Shown here one piece after another: positions 46,744 to 55,301 of a stretch of DNA of 64,000 nucleotides. A model generated the notes under the pieces. The model was not told the DNA's origin. It searched no databases and was given only the letters and a program-made list of their open reading frames with translations. Positions within the stretch are counted from its first letter, which is position 1, and each line of letters opens with the position of its first letter. The stretch spans positions 69,446 through 133,445 of the forward strand of contig NZ_JALGYW010000003.1 of assembly GCF_023111095.1 (NCBI RefSeq). Direction: 5' to 3'. The DNA is from Maribellus sp. YY47 (GTDB lineage: Bacteria > Bacteroidota > Bacteroidia > Bacteroidales > Prolixibacteraceae). Made by a program: the position numbers and the translations under genes.

Positions 46744-47958
46744 ATGAAACTGAGTTTAACTTTCTGTTCATTACTTCTGGCTTATATTTTAACAAGCGGA
46801 TGCAGCAGTTCAACTGAACGTTCAGAACCAAAATTAAAAGTTGGTGCTGAACGCTCTGAGATTTATCTTCCGATGCTTGCAGGGAAAAAAGTCGGGTTGG
46901 TAGTCAATCAAAGTTCAATGGTTGATTCAGTTCACTTAATCAATTTTCTGGTTAGTAAAGGCGTTGATGTAAGAGGTATTTACGCCCCTGAACATGGATA
47001 TAAAGGCAATGTTGAAAGAGGCGAACATGTTGATGGAACAACCGATCCTGAAACCGGAATTCCGGTATACTCTTTATACGGGAAGAACCATAAACCTTCG
47101 CCTGAAATACTCAAGGATATTGACGTGATGGTTTTTGATATGCAGGATGTTGGTGTTCGATTCTTTACTTATATCTATACAATGACCAGGGTAATGGAAG
47201 CTTCTGCCGAAAATGGCATAAAAGTTCTGGTTCTCGATCGTCCTAACCCTATTGGTTATTACGTCGATGGACCAATGCTAAAGCCAGGATTTGAAAGCGG
47301 CATAGGCTTATATCCCATTCCGGTAGTGCACGGCTTAACCGTTGGTGAGTTTGCAATGATGGTGAATGGCGAACGCTGGTTAAAGGATAGTATTCAATGC
47401 GATCTTGAAGTTATTAAAATTGAAAACTATACGCATGAAACCAAGTACCAGCTGCCTGTCTTCCCGTCGCCAAACCTGGCAGAAATGAAATCGATTTATC
47501 TTTATCCGTCTATTTGTTTGTTCGAAGGTGCCGATGTGAACGAAGGTCGCGGAACCTACAAACCTTTTCAACAGTTTGGGGCGCCGTATTATACGCCACA
47601 GGATTTTTCCTATGTTCCAAAGTCAATACCGGTACTTGCACTTCATCCAAAATTCGAAGGTGAAACCTGTTACGGTTACGACTTATCAGGAATGTCGTTA
47701 AAAGAACTTCAGGACATCAAACAGCTCGAAATAAAATACGTAATCGATTTCTACAATAAATGCGACGACAAAGAGAATTTCTTCACCTCGTTTTTTGATA
47801 AACTTGCGGGAACTGACCAGTTACGTTTACAAATCATCGAAGGAAAAACAGAAGAACAAATCAGGGCCAGTTGGCAGAAAGATCTGGACAAGTATAAACT
47901 AATGCGTAAAAATTATCTTTTATACGATGAAAGGAGCATAGCCACGCAAACACAATAG
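46744..47958 (+). CDS. namZ: DUF1343/GH171 exo-beta-N-acetylmuramidase lipoprotein
   Basis: 404 residues with a lipoprotein signal (LLAYILTSGC). It matches DUF1343, now GH171, whose founding member Bacillus NamZ removes MurNAc from the non-reducing ends of peptidoglycan chains. Conserved segments: YAPEHGYKGN (with the putative catalytic Glu), DMQDVGVRFFTYIYTM and LDRPNPIGYYVDGPML. Working alternately with NagZ it would peel glycan strands to free GlcNAc and MurNAc. It begins a new transcript after the susD terminator. Confidence 0.93.
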   Translation: MKLSLTFCSLLLAYILTSGCSSSTERSEPKLKVGAERSEIYLPMLAGKKVGLVVNQSSMVDSVHLINFLVSKGVDVRGIYAPEHGYKGNVERGEHVDGTTDPETGIPVYSLYGKNHKPSPEILKDIDVMVFDMQDVGVRFFTYIYTMTRVMEASAENGIKVLVLDRPNPIGYYVDGPMLKPGFESGIGLYPIPVVHGLTVGEFAMMVNGERWLKDSIQCDLEVIKIENYTHETKYQLPVFPSPNLAEMKSIYLYPSICLFEGADVNEGRGTYKPFQQFGAPYYTPQDFSYVPKSIPVLALHPKFEGETCYGYDLSGMSLKELQDIKQLEIKYVIDFYNKCDDKENFFTSFFDKLAGTDQLRLQIIEGKTEEQIRASWQKDLDKYKLMRKNYLLYDERSIATQTQ

Positions 47959-47974
47959 ATACGAATAATTTATC

Positions 47975-47988
47975 CATGCGAGTTCCAT
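47975..47988 (+). repeat. 14-bp dispersed repeat
   Basis: CATGCGAGTTCCAT occurs here and, exactly, at 38217-38230, each time in a gap just upstream of a murein-hydrolase gene. Too short to name; chance is possible. Confidence 0.3.
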
Positions 47989-48062
47989 GGGCATCAAGGC
48001 ACAAAATTAAGACTTACACTATAGTTGTTTGAATTACAAAATATTAGCTAAAATATATTCAA

Positions 48063-49250
48063 GTGAAATTTAGATTCTTATTCCTCATTGGTATTTATTG
48101 CTTTTCGGGGCTACATGCACAAACCGACAGTGTTCAAACAAACAATAATAACCTTGTTCTGAAAGGTACAAGCATTGGAGATTTGCCCTACCTTAAATAT
48201 GGCCCCGGGGCTGACCGTCTGGGCGGGGCAAAGATGACTTATCTGGATACTGCGGTTGTTTTACAGGTTATTGATAGTCTTGGTGATGACTATATTGTAC
48301 AACTATCAAAAAATCATAAAGCGCTTATACCAAAAGAAAATGTTCAACTTTCGGGGATGGAATCCAAACCTTCGTACTACCTTACATCTTCCTGGAATGT
48401 TGGTGGAGACGATAAAAATGACGTTGTAGCGATACGACTGGACGAAAGGCTCCCCTACAAAAGTATCCAGATGATTAATCCCTCGCGGATAGTTGTAGAT
48501 ATTTACGGCGCAACCAACAACTCGAACTGGATAACGCAACACCAAACCGCAACTGAAATAAAAAATGTGTTTTACGAACAGATAGAAGACGATGTTTTCC
48601 GCGTTATTATCGAACTAAAACATCAACAAATCTGGGGATATTCGATCGCCTATAAAGATAAATCCTTACGAATTTCGATAAAGCGCCAACCGGTTCGCCT
48701 TGCATTAAAAAACATGAAAATTGCGATAGATGCCGGGCATGGTGGCTCAAGCACCGGTGCGGTTGGAATAAAAACCGGTATTAAAGAAAAAGATTGTAAC
48801 CTCCAGGTAGCCAAAGAACTTGAAAACTATTTGAAACGCCGCGGAACAGATGTTTTTATGACCCGGGATAAAGATGAAGATATAAGCATGACGGATCGAA
48901 CATTAATGTTACGGGAAGAAAATCCGGATCTCTTAATCAGCATTCATCACAATGCCTCTTCCAATCCAACGATAAGCGGGGCAAGCACCTACTACCGTTA
49001 TATCGGATTTAGGCCACTTACAGTAACCATTTTGAACAGAATGCTTGAGCTCGGGCTAAATGACTTCGGCAATATTGGCAGTTTTAACTTTTCGTTGAAC
49101 GGCCCTACGGAATTTCCCAATTGCCTGGTTGAAGTGGCTTTTATGAGCAACGAGGCGGATGAAGAACGAATAAGCGATCCACATTTTCAAAAGAAAGCTG
49201 CGAAAAAAATTCGTAAAGGAATAATCGACTGGCTAAAAGAAAACCGGTAA
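48063..49250 (+). CDS. N-acetylmuramoyl-L-alanine amidase (Amidase_3) with SH3-like and AMIN-like domains
   Basis: 395 residues, starting at a GTG. Signal peptide (LFLIGIYCFSGLHAQ), an SH3-like segment (~35-100), an AMIN-like beta domain (~115-205, SIQMINPSRIVVDIYG) and a C-terminal zinc amidase (~215-395) with ligands H226 (DAGHGG), E242 and H295 (SIHHNAS) and catalytic E357 (VEVAF). It cleaves the bond between MurNAc and L-Ala, releasing stem peptides. Periplasmic or surface-directed. The next gene starts 4 bp downstream or at its internal ATG 43 bp on. Confidence 0.92.
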   Translation: MKFRFLFLIGIYCFSGLHAQTDSVQTNNNNLVLKGTSIGDLPYLKYGPGADRLGGAKMTYLDTAVVLQVIDSLGDDYIVQLSKNHKALIPKENVQLSGMESKPSYYLTSSWNVGGDDKNDVVAIRLDERLPYKSIQMINPSRIVVDIYGATNNSNWITQHQTATEIKNVFYEQIEDDVFRVIIELKHQQIWGYSIAYKDKSLRISIKRQPVRLALKNMKIAIDAGHGGSSTGAVGIKTGIKEKDCNLQVAKELENYLKRRGTDVFMTRDKDEDISMTDRTLMLREENPDLLISIHHNASSNPTISGASTYYRYIGFRPLTVTILNRMLELGLNDFGNIGSFNFSLNGPTEFPNCLVEVAFMSNEADEERISDPHFQKKAAKKIRKGIIDWLKENR

Positions 49251-49293
49251 ACCAATGAAACACGATCATAAACATTTCTATTTTATTCAATCG

Positions 49294-51132
49294 ATGAGAA
49301 AAATTGCAATCCTCTTCCTCCTGTGTTTTCAAATAGGAATACTTTCAGCACAAACATTTCGTTTTGCGCATGTTACCGATACTCATGTGGGAGGAAGCAC
49401 CGGTGCCGAAGACCTGACAATCACCGTGAACGATATCAATGCGCAGGACGACATCGACTTTGTAATTCTTTCGGGAGACATTACGGAATTCGGTTCTGAT
49501 GAAGAGCTAAACGAAGCGAAATCAATCATTTCAAAACTCAATAAACCATGGTACATTGTGCCGGGGAATCACGATTCCAAATGGTCGGAAAGCGGGAACA
49601 ACAGTTTTGTCCGCATTTTCGGGTGCGAAGAATTTACCTTCGAAGCCGGCGGCTATCTGTTTATCGGAACTGCCAGCGGCCCCAACATGCGAATGGCTCC
49701 GGGCCTGGTTCCGCACGAACAAATCGTTTACCTCGACTCGGTTCTAAACAACATGAAAGATCCCGATCAGCCGATCATTTTTGTGAATCATTACCCGCTC
49801 GACAATTCACTATCCAATTGGTACAAAATCATCGATCTGCTTAAGACCCGCAACATTCAGGCTGACCTTTTGGGACATGGGCACAGTAACAAGGTATTTG
49901 ATTTTGAAGGAATCCCCGGAGTAATGGGACGTTCCAATCTGCGGGCAAAAAAAGAAATTGGCGGGTACAACCTTGTTACCATTCAACAGGACACCATGTT
50001 TTATGCAGAACGAACTCCGGGCATAAAAACCAACGAAGTTTGGTGCAAAATACCTCTGGTTAATCACCATTTTGCTACTGACCAAACAGAATACCCTCGT
50101 CCGGATTATTCGATAAATGACAAATATCCCGACGTTTCTAAAGTTTGGGAGGTTCAGGATGTTAGCGATATCGGAACCGGACTTACTGCCGAAGGGAATA
50201 TCGCGGTTTACGGGAATGCTGCCGGAGCCATTGTCGCTCTCGACAAGAACACGGGCAAAACCATTTGGCAATTCCAGACTGCAGGAAAAATCTATTCAAC
50301 ACCGGCGATTACAAAAAACAAAGTAGTTTGCGCTTCTACCGACAATAATATTTACTGTGTTGACCTGAAAAGCGGTAAAAAACGTTGGAGTTTCGCCACC
50401 GGGAAATCAATCGTAGCTTCACCAGCAATCGATAAAAATTCGTTTTTTATCGGATCATCTGAAGGAATCTTCCGTTCCCTTAACCTGAAAACAGGCAAAC
50501 TTAACTGGGAATTCAATGAAGTAAACAACTTTGTGGAAAGTAAACCGCTGGTTTATGAAGGCAAAGTTTATTTCGGATCGTGGGGTAACACTTTTTATGC
50601 GTTGGATGCCAAAACAGGAAAGCTGAAGTGGAAGCGTGAAAAATACAGCAACCGGATGTTGTCGCCTGCCGCGGTTTGGCCGGTGGCTGCCAACGGAAAA
50701 ATATTTATTGTAGCGCCCGATCAGCGCATGACCGCACTGGATGCCCAAACCGGAAAGGAAATCTGGGATTCAAAAGAATATTCCTGCCGCGAATCGATTG
50801 GTATTTCAAAAGACGGTGAACTGGTGTACATCAAGAACATGCACGAAGGAAATGTGGATGCCTTTTATACTTCGGCTGATGAACAAAAACTGGCGTGGGA
50901 ATGCAAAGCCGAACTGGGCTATGAAATTGCCCCCTCTCCGATTACCGAGGCCGGAAATTTCGTGTTTGTGCCAACCACTGAAGGAATTGTGTGTGCGGTT
51001 GACAAAACAACACACGAAGTGGCCTGGAAATACAAAGCATCAAATGCGCTGGTAAATTACATTCTTCCGATCGAAAATAACCAGGTGTTGGTTTCGCTGC
51101 TGGATGGAAAAATCGTGTGTTTAAAATATTGA
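49294..51132 (+). CDS. calcineurin-like metallophosphoesterase fused to a PQQ-type beta propeller
   Basis: 612 residues from the ATG at 49294, which starts a clean signal peptide (MRKIAILFLLCFQIGILSAQ); an upstream ATG at 49255 is possible. N-terminal phosphoesterase (~22-245) has all metal motifs: HVTDTH, LSGDITEFG, PGNHDSKW, VNHYP and LLGHGHSNK. The C-terminal ~370 residues contain PQQ/quinoprotein-like repeats (for example NTGKTIWQFQTAGKIYSTPA, SGKKRWSFATGKSIVASPA). Substrate unknown; in a cell-wall locus a phosphorylated sugar, teichoic-acid-like polymer or lipid carrier is conceivable. Confidence 0.86.
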   Translation: MRKIAILFLLCFQIGILSAQTFRFAHVTDTHVGGSTGAEDLTITVNDINAQDDIDFVILSGDITEFGSDEELNEAKSIISKLNKPWYIVPGNHDSKWSESGNNSFVRIFGCEEFTFEAGGYLFIGTASGPNMRMAPGLVPHEQIVYLDSVLNNMKDPDQPIIFVNHYPLDNSLSNWYKIIDLLKTRNIQADLLGHGHSNKVFDFEGIPGVMGRSNLRAKKEIGGYNLVTIQQDTMFYAERTPGIKTNEVWCKIPLVNHHFATDQTEYPRPDYSINDKYPDVSKVWEVQDVSDIGTGLTAEGNIAVYGNAAGAIVALDKNTGKTIWQFQTAGKIYSTPAITKNKVVCASTDNNIYCVDLKSGKKRWSFATGKSIVASPAIDKNSFFIGSSEGIFRSLNLKTGKLNWEFNEVNNFVESKPLVYEGKVYFGSWGNTFYALDAKTGKLKWKREKYSNRMLSPAAVWPVAANGKIFIVAPDQRMTALDAQTGKEIWDSKEYSCRESIGISKDGELVYIKNMHEGNVDAFYTSADEQKLAWECKAELGYEIAPSPITEAGNFVFVPTTEGIVCAVDKTTHEVAWKYKASNALVNYILPIENNQVLVSLLDGKIVCLKY

Positions 51133-51176
51133 TCTGATAATTAAATAATTTTGGTATTGATCCAAACGAAAAAAAG

Positions 51177-52370
51177 ATGAATCACAAGTTTTCAAAAAAA
51201 TGCAATTTCTTAAGCCTGGCGTCTTTTATTGCATGGCTAAGCCTGATTGTTTTTTCCTGCCAATCTCCGCAGCAAAAAGAATCATTTGATACCTTAGTGA
51301 ACGAAACATCCACCCAATTTGCACCAGACAAGCGAGTGGCGGTTTTAAATCTTGAAATTGAAACGCCGAAACAGGGAACAGTTATTCTGAAAGGAGAAAC
51401 AAACCTGCAGGAAGCGCACACATTTTTGCTTGATAAACTTGCTTCGATGAATGTTTCGGTGACCGACTCAATCCGGCTGCTTCCCGATGCCAAACTGGGA
51501 GATAAAACCTGGGGCCTGGTCACGCTTTCGGTCATTCCGATGCGCAAAAACCATGCATATTCAGCTGAGATGGTTTCGCAAACCATTATGGGAACACCCA
51601 TAAAATTGCTGGATAAAAAAGGTGGCTGGTACCTGGTTCAAACTCCCGATCAATACATTGGCTGGGTATACAGTAGCGGAATTGTTGCATTGACCGAATC
51701 AGAATTGAATGCATGGAAATCCTCCAACCGGTATATTTTTATTTCCATGAACGGATCAGCAGTGGAAGCTCCGCAAAACGATGCAACAGTGGTTTCAGAC
51801 CTTGTCCTTGGGAATATCTTTGAAGCAGAACAAACTGCCAACGGTTTTCTGAAAATAACGCTTCCGGACGGGCGTAAAGGCTTTGTTCGCTCTGCTGATT
51901 GTATGGATTTTGACCTATGGAAAACCAGAATACCGGAAGCGAACAATATCATCGAAACAGCTAAGAAAATGTTGGGAAGTCCTTACCTGTGGGGAGGAAC
52001 TTCCACCAAAGGAATTGACTGTTCCGGCTTTACCAAAACAGCTTACTTCTCGCAAGGGGTTATGCTGGCGCGCGATGCGTCGCAGCAGGCACTTTATGGC
52101 GAACAGCTCAACGTGAGCAACTTTCAGTTTCAACCGGGCGATTTATTGTTTTTTGGCCGAAGCAAGGACCGAATCACGCACGTGGGATTGTACATCGGCG
52201 ACGATCACTTTATTCACTCATCGGGACGCGTTCGAATCAACAGCTTCAATCCGAATGATGAAGATTACGAGGAGGGACGAAAAAAGAGCCTGGTGGCAGC
52301 ATGCCGCGTTCTGAATTCATTAAATACCGGGCACATTATCCCGATAAAAGATCACCCCTGGTACAATTAG
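51177..52370 (+). CDS. NlpC/P60 (C40) endopeptidase with SH3 domains, YkfC-like
   Basis: 397 residues. The N-terminus has a hydrophobic signal ending SLIVFSC, a probable lipobox. Two SH3-like domains (~120-190 and ~200-255) precede the papain-like NlpC/P60 domain (~260-385) with C282 (GIDCSGF), H335 (ITHVGLYIG) and H347 (HFIHSSG). The layout equals YkfC-type gamma-D-glutamyl-L-diamino acid endopeptidases, which release L-Ala-D-Glu from murein tripeptides. This fits the adjacent epimerase gene, 41 bp downstream, whose substrate is that dipeptide. Confidence 0.92.
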   Translation: MNHKFSKKCNFLSLASFIAWLSLIVFSCQSPQQKESFDTLVNETSTQFAPDKRVAVLNLEIETPKQGTVILKGETNLQEAHTFLLDKLASMNVSVTDSIRLLPDAKLGDKTWGLVTLSVIPMRKNHAYSAEMVSQTIMGTPIKLLDKKGGWYLVQTPDQYIGWVYSSGIVALTESELNAWKSSNRYIFISMNGSAVEAPQNDATVVSDLVLGNIFEAEQTANGFLKITLPDGRKGFVRSADCMDFDLWKTRIPEANNIIETAKKMLGSPYLWGGTSTKGIDCSGFTKTAYFSQGVMLARDASQQALYGEQLNVSNFQFQPGDLLFFGRSKDRITHVGLYIGDDHFIHSSGRVRINSFNPNDEDYEEGRKKSLVAACRVLNSLNTGHIIPIKDHPWYN

Positions 52371-52411
52371 ATTATTCATAAAGAAAACCGAGCTAAAACT
52401 TTAATTTTATC

Positions 52412-53548
52412 ATGGAACAATCGAGAAGGACATTTATTCGTTCAGCCGGTTTATTATCGGTTGCCGGAATGACAGGAGTTAATACATTTGCAGCAATGAG
52501 CAAAAATCAGTCAAAAGCAATAAAAAGTGGGTTGAAACTTCGGTTTAAACCTTACGATCTGCAACTGAAACACACTTTCACGCTTGCCGGAAGTTCGCGT
52601 ACCACCACAGCGGTGATGTTAACTGAAATTGAGTACGACGGTATTGTTGGTTACGGAGAAGCTTCGATGCCGCCCTATTTGGGTGAAAGCCATGCAACGG
52701 CTACAAAATTTCTGAGTTCACTCGATTTAAGCCAGTTTAACGATCCTTTCCGTTTGGATGAAATACTCGAATACGTCGATCAGAAAGCCGAAGGCAACTG
52801 CGCTGCCAAGGCTTCGGTAGACATTGCGTTGCACGACCTGCTCGGGAAAATTATGGGCCAACCGTGGTACAAAATCTGGGGTTTTAATGCTGAAGACACA
52901 CCAAATACTTCGTTCACCATTGGAATTGATACCGATGAAGTGATTCGCCAGAAAGTAAAAGAAGCCGCAGGTTTTAAAATCCTGAAAGTAAAACTTGGAC
53001 GTGACAACGACAAACAGATGATCGAAACCATTCGCTCGGTGACCGATGTGCCGATGTGTGTGGATGTAAACCAGGGCTGGACCGACAAAAAACACGCGCT
53101 GGAAATGACGCAGTGGCTGAAAGAAAAAGGGATCGAATTTGTGGAGCAACCCATGCCCAAAACCGCCATCGACGATATTGCCTGGCTAACGCAACACAGT
53201 CCGCTGCCGATTATTGCTGACGAAGCTTTGCAACGTTTACCCGATGTAAAAAAAGCCCACGGAATTTATTCCGGGATCAATATTAAACTGATGAAATGCA
53301 CAGGTATGCGCGAGGCTCATAAAATGATTACCCTGGCCCGCGCACTCGACATGAAAGTAATGATCGGTTGTATGACCGAGACGTCGTGCGCAGTTTCTGC
53401 CGCGGCACAACTCGCTCCAAAAGTAGACTGGGCCGATCTTGACGGTAATCTGCTCATCAGTAACGACGTATTTAGCGGCGTTCAGGTGGTTGATGGAAAA
53501 ATCACCTTGATCGACCAGCCCGGAATTGGTATCACACCAATTTCCTAA
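52412..53548 (+). CDS. L-Ala-D/L-Glu dipeptide epimerase with a Tat signal
   Basis: 378 residues of the enolase superfamily. Catalytic residues align with known Ala-Glu epimerases: K192/K194 (LKVKLG), metal ligands D218 (VDVNQG), E245 (VEQPMP) and D270 (ADEAL), and K292 (NIKLMK). The N-terminus MEQSRRTFIRSAGLLSVAGM has a twin-arginine motif and hydrophobic stretch, so the folded enzyme is predicted to go to the periplasm by the Tat route, whereas E. coli YcjG is cytosolic. It converts L-Ala-D-Glu to L-Ala-L-Glu, which can be used as an ordinary dipeptide. It follows the YkfC-like gene. Confidence 0.92.
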   Translation: MEQSRRTFIRSAGLLSVAGMTGVNTFAAMSKNQSKAIKSGLKLRFKPYDLQLKHTFTLAGSSRTTTAVMLTEIEYDGIVGYGEASMPPYLGESHATATKFLSSLDLSQFNDPFRLDEILEYVDQKAEGNCAAKASVDIALHDLLGKIMGQPWYKIWGFNAEDTPNTSFTIGIDTDEVIRQKVKEAAGFKILKVKLGRDNDKQMIETIRSVTDVPMCVDVNQGWTDKKHALEMTQWLKEKGIEFVEQPMPKTAIDDIAWLTQHSPLPIIADEALQRLPDVKKAHGIYSGINIKLMKCTGMREAHKMITLARALDMKVMIGCMTETSCAVSAAAQLAPKVDWADLDGNLLISNDVFSGVQVVDGKITLIDQPGIGITPIS

Positions 53549-53578
53549 AAGCCTCAATTTTTAGTTGAAATAATTACC

Positions 53579-53626
53579 AAAGTGAAACAACCTGTTTAAA
53601 ACGCAGTTTGTTTCACTTTTTCTTTT
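53579..53626. terminator. bidirectional terminator between the epimerase and cstA genes
   Basis: AAAGTGAAACAA (53579-53590 from the preceding A's) pairs with TTGTTTCACTTT (53608-53619), followed by a T-rich tract. The right arm encodes the last residues of the minus-strand cstA gene, whose stop codon is in the loop at 53596-53598. Confidence 0.75.
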
Positions 53627-55044
53627 TTAAGCGCTCGCAGGTAAACAAAAAACGCAGCCAAACTAATTACTGAGATGGACATTCCAACCGAATAGGAGAT
53701 TTCTTTTGAAAGCGAAAATCCTTCCGGAGCAAACATCAGGTAAGTCGTAATTACTGCGGTCATGAAAACGGCAGGGATCAAGGTCATCCAGTAGAATTTC
53801 TGTTCTTTTGCCAGATAAACGGTTATGGTCCAAAGCACCACTGTTGCCAGCGTTTGGTTCGACCATGCAAAATACCGCCAGATAATACTGAAATCGATTT
53901 GAGTCAGCAAAAAGCCGATTAGAAATAAGGGAATACTGATCAGCAAGCGATTCCCGATCGATTTCTGTTTAAGATTCAGGAAGTCGGCAACAATCAAACG
54001 CGCACTTCTGAACGCTGTATCTCCCGAGGTGATAGGAGCTGCCACTACGCCTAACAAAGCCAGCACTCCACCCAAAGTACCGAGCAGCGAATTGGATATT
54101 TCGTTCACCACAAAAGCAGCATTACCGTTATTGGCATTCATAACATCGTTGAGCTCCCTGATTCCTCCAAAGAAACTCATACCAATGGCAGCCCAGATTA
54201 AGGCAACAACTCCCTCGGTGATCATTGCCCCGTAAAAAACCCTTCTTCCGTATTTTTCGTTGGTAAGACATCGAGCCATCAATGGCGACTGGGTTGCATG
54301 AAATCCGGAGATCGCACCACAGGCTATGGTTATGAACAACATTGGGAAAATCGGAAATTTATCCGATTCCGAATGAAAATTGGTAATACTCGCCAGGTTC
54401 AATTCCGGAATATGATAGCCTTTCACAAAAAGTGCAATGATTAATCCCAGCGCCATAAATACAAGGGCAAAACCAAAGATCGGGTAAAGCCGGCCAATAA
54501 TCTTATCGATAGGTAACATCGTGGCCAGCAAGTAATACACAAATACCACCCACACCCAGAATGTCATGGAAAGCACACCGGGAGTTAACCCTGCCAGGAT
54601 TTTTGCCGGCCCCATAATAAATACAGCGCCTACAATAATCATCAGAATCACGGTAAATCCGCGCATGAATTGTTTCGCTCCTGTTCCCAGATAAATTCCG
54701 ACAATCTCGGTAATACTCAATCCCCGGTGTTTGATCGACAACATTCCTGAGAAATAATCGTGCACAGCTCCGGCAAATACCGATCCCAACACAATCCAAA
54801 GGAAGGCAACCGGTCCCCACATGGCGCCTGCAATGGCTCCGAAAATGGGCCCCAAACCTGCAATATTCAGAAACTGGATCAGGAAGATACGCCACCACGG
54901 AAGCGGAAGGTAATCCACCCCGTCTTTCATCGAATAAGCAGGAGTTTCCCTGGCCGGATCAATGCCGCCTATTCTTTCGACAATTCGGGAATATAAAATG
55001 TATCCAAGGATTAAAATTATCAGAGAAACAGAAAATGTAATCAT
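53596..55044 (-). CDS. cstA: CstA-family peptide/pyruvate carrier
   Basis: 482 residues with about a dozen membrane helices, shorter than E. coli CstA (~700) but the usual size in Bacteroidota. Diagnostic segments: PWWRIFLIQFLNIAGLGPIF, AGAVHDYFSGMLSIKHRG and SGFHATQSPLMARC. Family members move peptides or pyruvate. Convergent with the dipeptide epimerase gene, it is a natural inner-membrane importer for L-Ala-L-Glu or other stem-peptide fragments; this is inference from context. A weak operator-like sequence lies at 55114-55129. Confidence 0.93.
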   Translation of the reverse strand: MITFSVSLIILILGYILYSRIVERIGGIDPARETPAYSMKDGVDYLPLPWWRIFLIQFLNIAGLGPIFGAIAGAMWGPVAFLWIVLGSVFAGAVHDYFSGMLSIKHRGLSITEIVGIYLGTGAKQFMRGFTVILMIIVGAVFIMGPAKILAGLTPGVLSMTFWVWVVFVYYLLATMLPIDKIIGRLYPIFGFALVFMALGLIIALFVKGYHIPELNLASITNFHSESDKFPIFPMLFITIACGAISGFHATQSPLMARCLTNEKYGRRVFYGAMITEGVVALIWAAIGMSFFGGIRELNDVMNANNGNAAFVVNEISNSLLGTLGGVLALLGVVAAPITSGDTAFRSARLIVADFLNLKQKSIGNRLLISIPLFLIGFLLTQIDFSIIWRYFAWSNQTLATVVLWTITVYLAKEQKFYWMTLIPAVFMTAVITTYLMFAPEGFSLSKEISYSVGMSISVISLAAFFVYLRALKKEKVKQTAF

Positions 55045-55253
55045 AGTAGTTTTAGCTTATCAATCCGCAAATTCAGCGTTCTTCATCAACAGAATCAGAC
55101 TAAAAACTGCAGCTCCTATACATGTAACACGAGCGTCAAGTCCGTCGGATTAGGTATCAGATATTCGTTTAAATTGCGATTCGAAAAATAATAAAAAATC
55201 TGTGGCGCCTGATTCAAACGCTATGTAATTAAAGCCAATTAACCTGAATTGAT

Positions 55254-55283
55254 AAAAAAGCTGTCGGAAATACACCGACAGCC
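55254..55283 (-). terminator. intrinsic terminator of the propeller-phosphoesterase gene
   Basis: On the minus strand GCTGTCGG and CCGACAGC form an 8-bp stem with a 7-nt loop (stem arms at 55260-55267 and 55275-55282), followed by TTTTTT. Confidence 0.85.
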
Positions 55284-55301
55284 TTTCTTCTATAATTCGT
55301 T

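Noticed and set aside
55114-55129. fifth operator-like site upstream of cstA
   Set aside because: On the minus strand TGTTACATGTATAGGA keeps 12 of 16 bases but loses the right arm, and the segment overlaps a possible dispersed repeat; not counted as a confirmed site.
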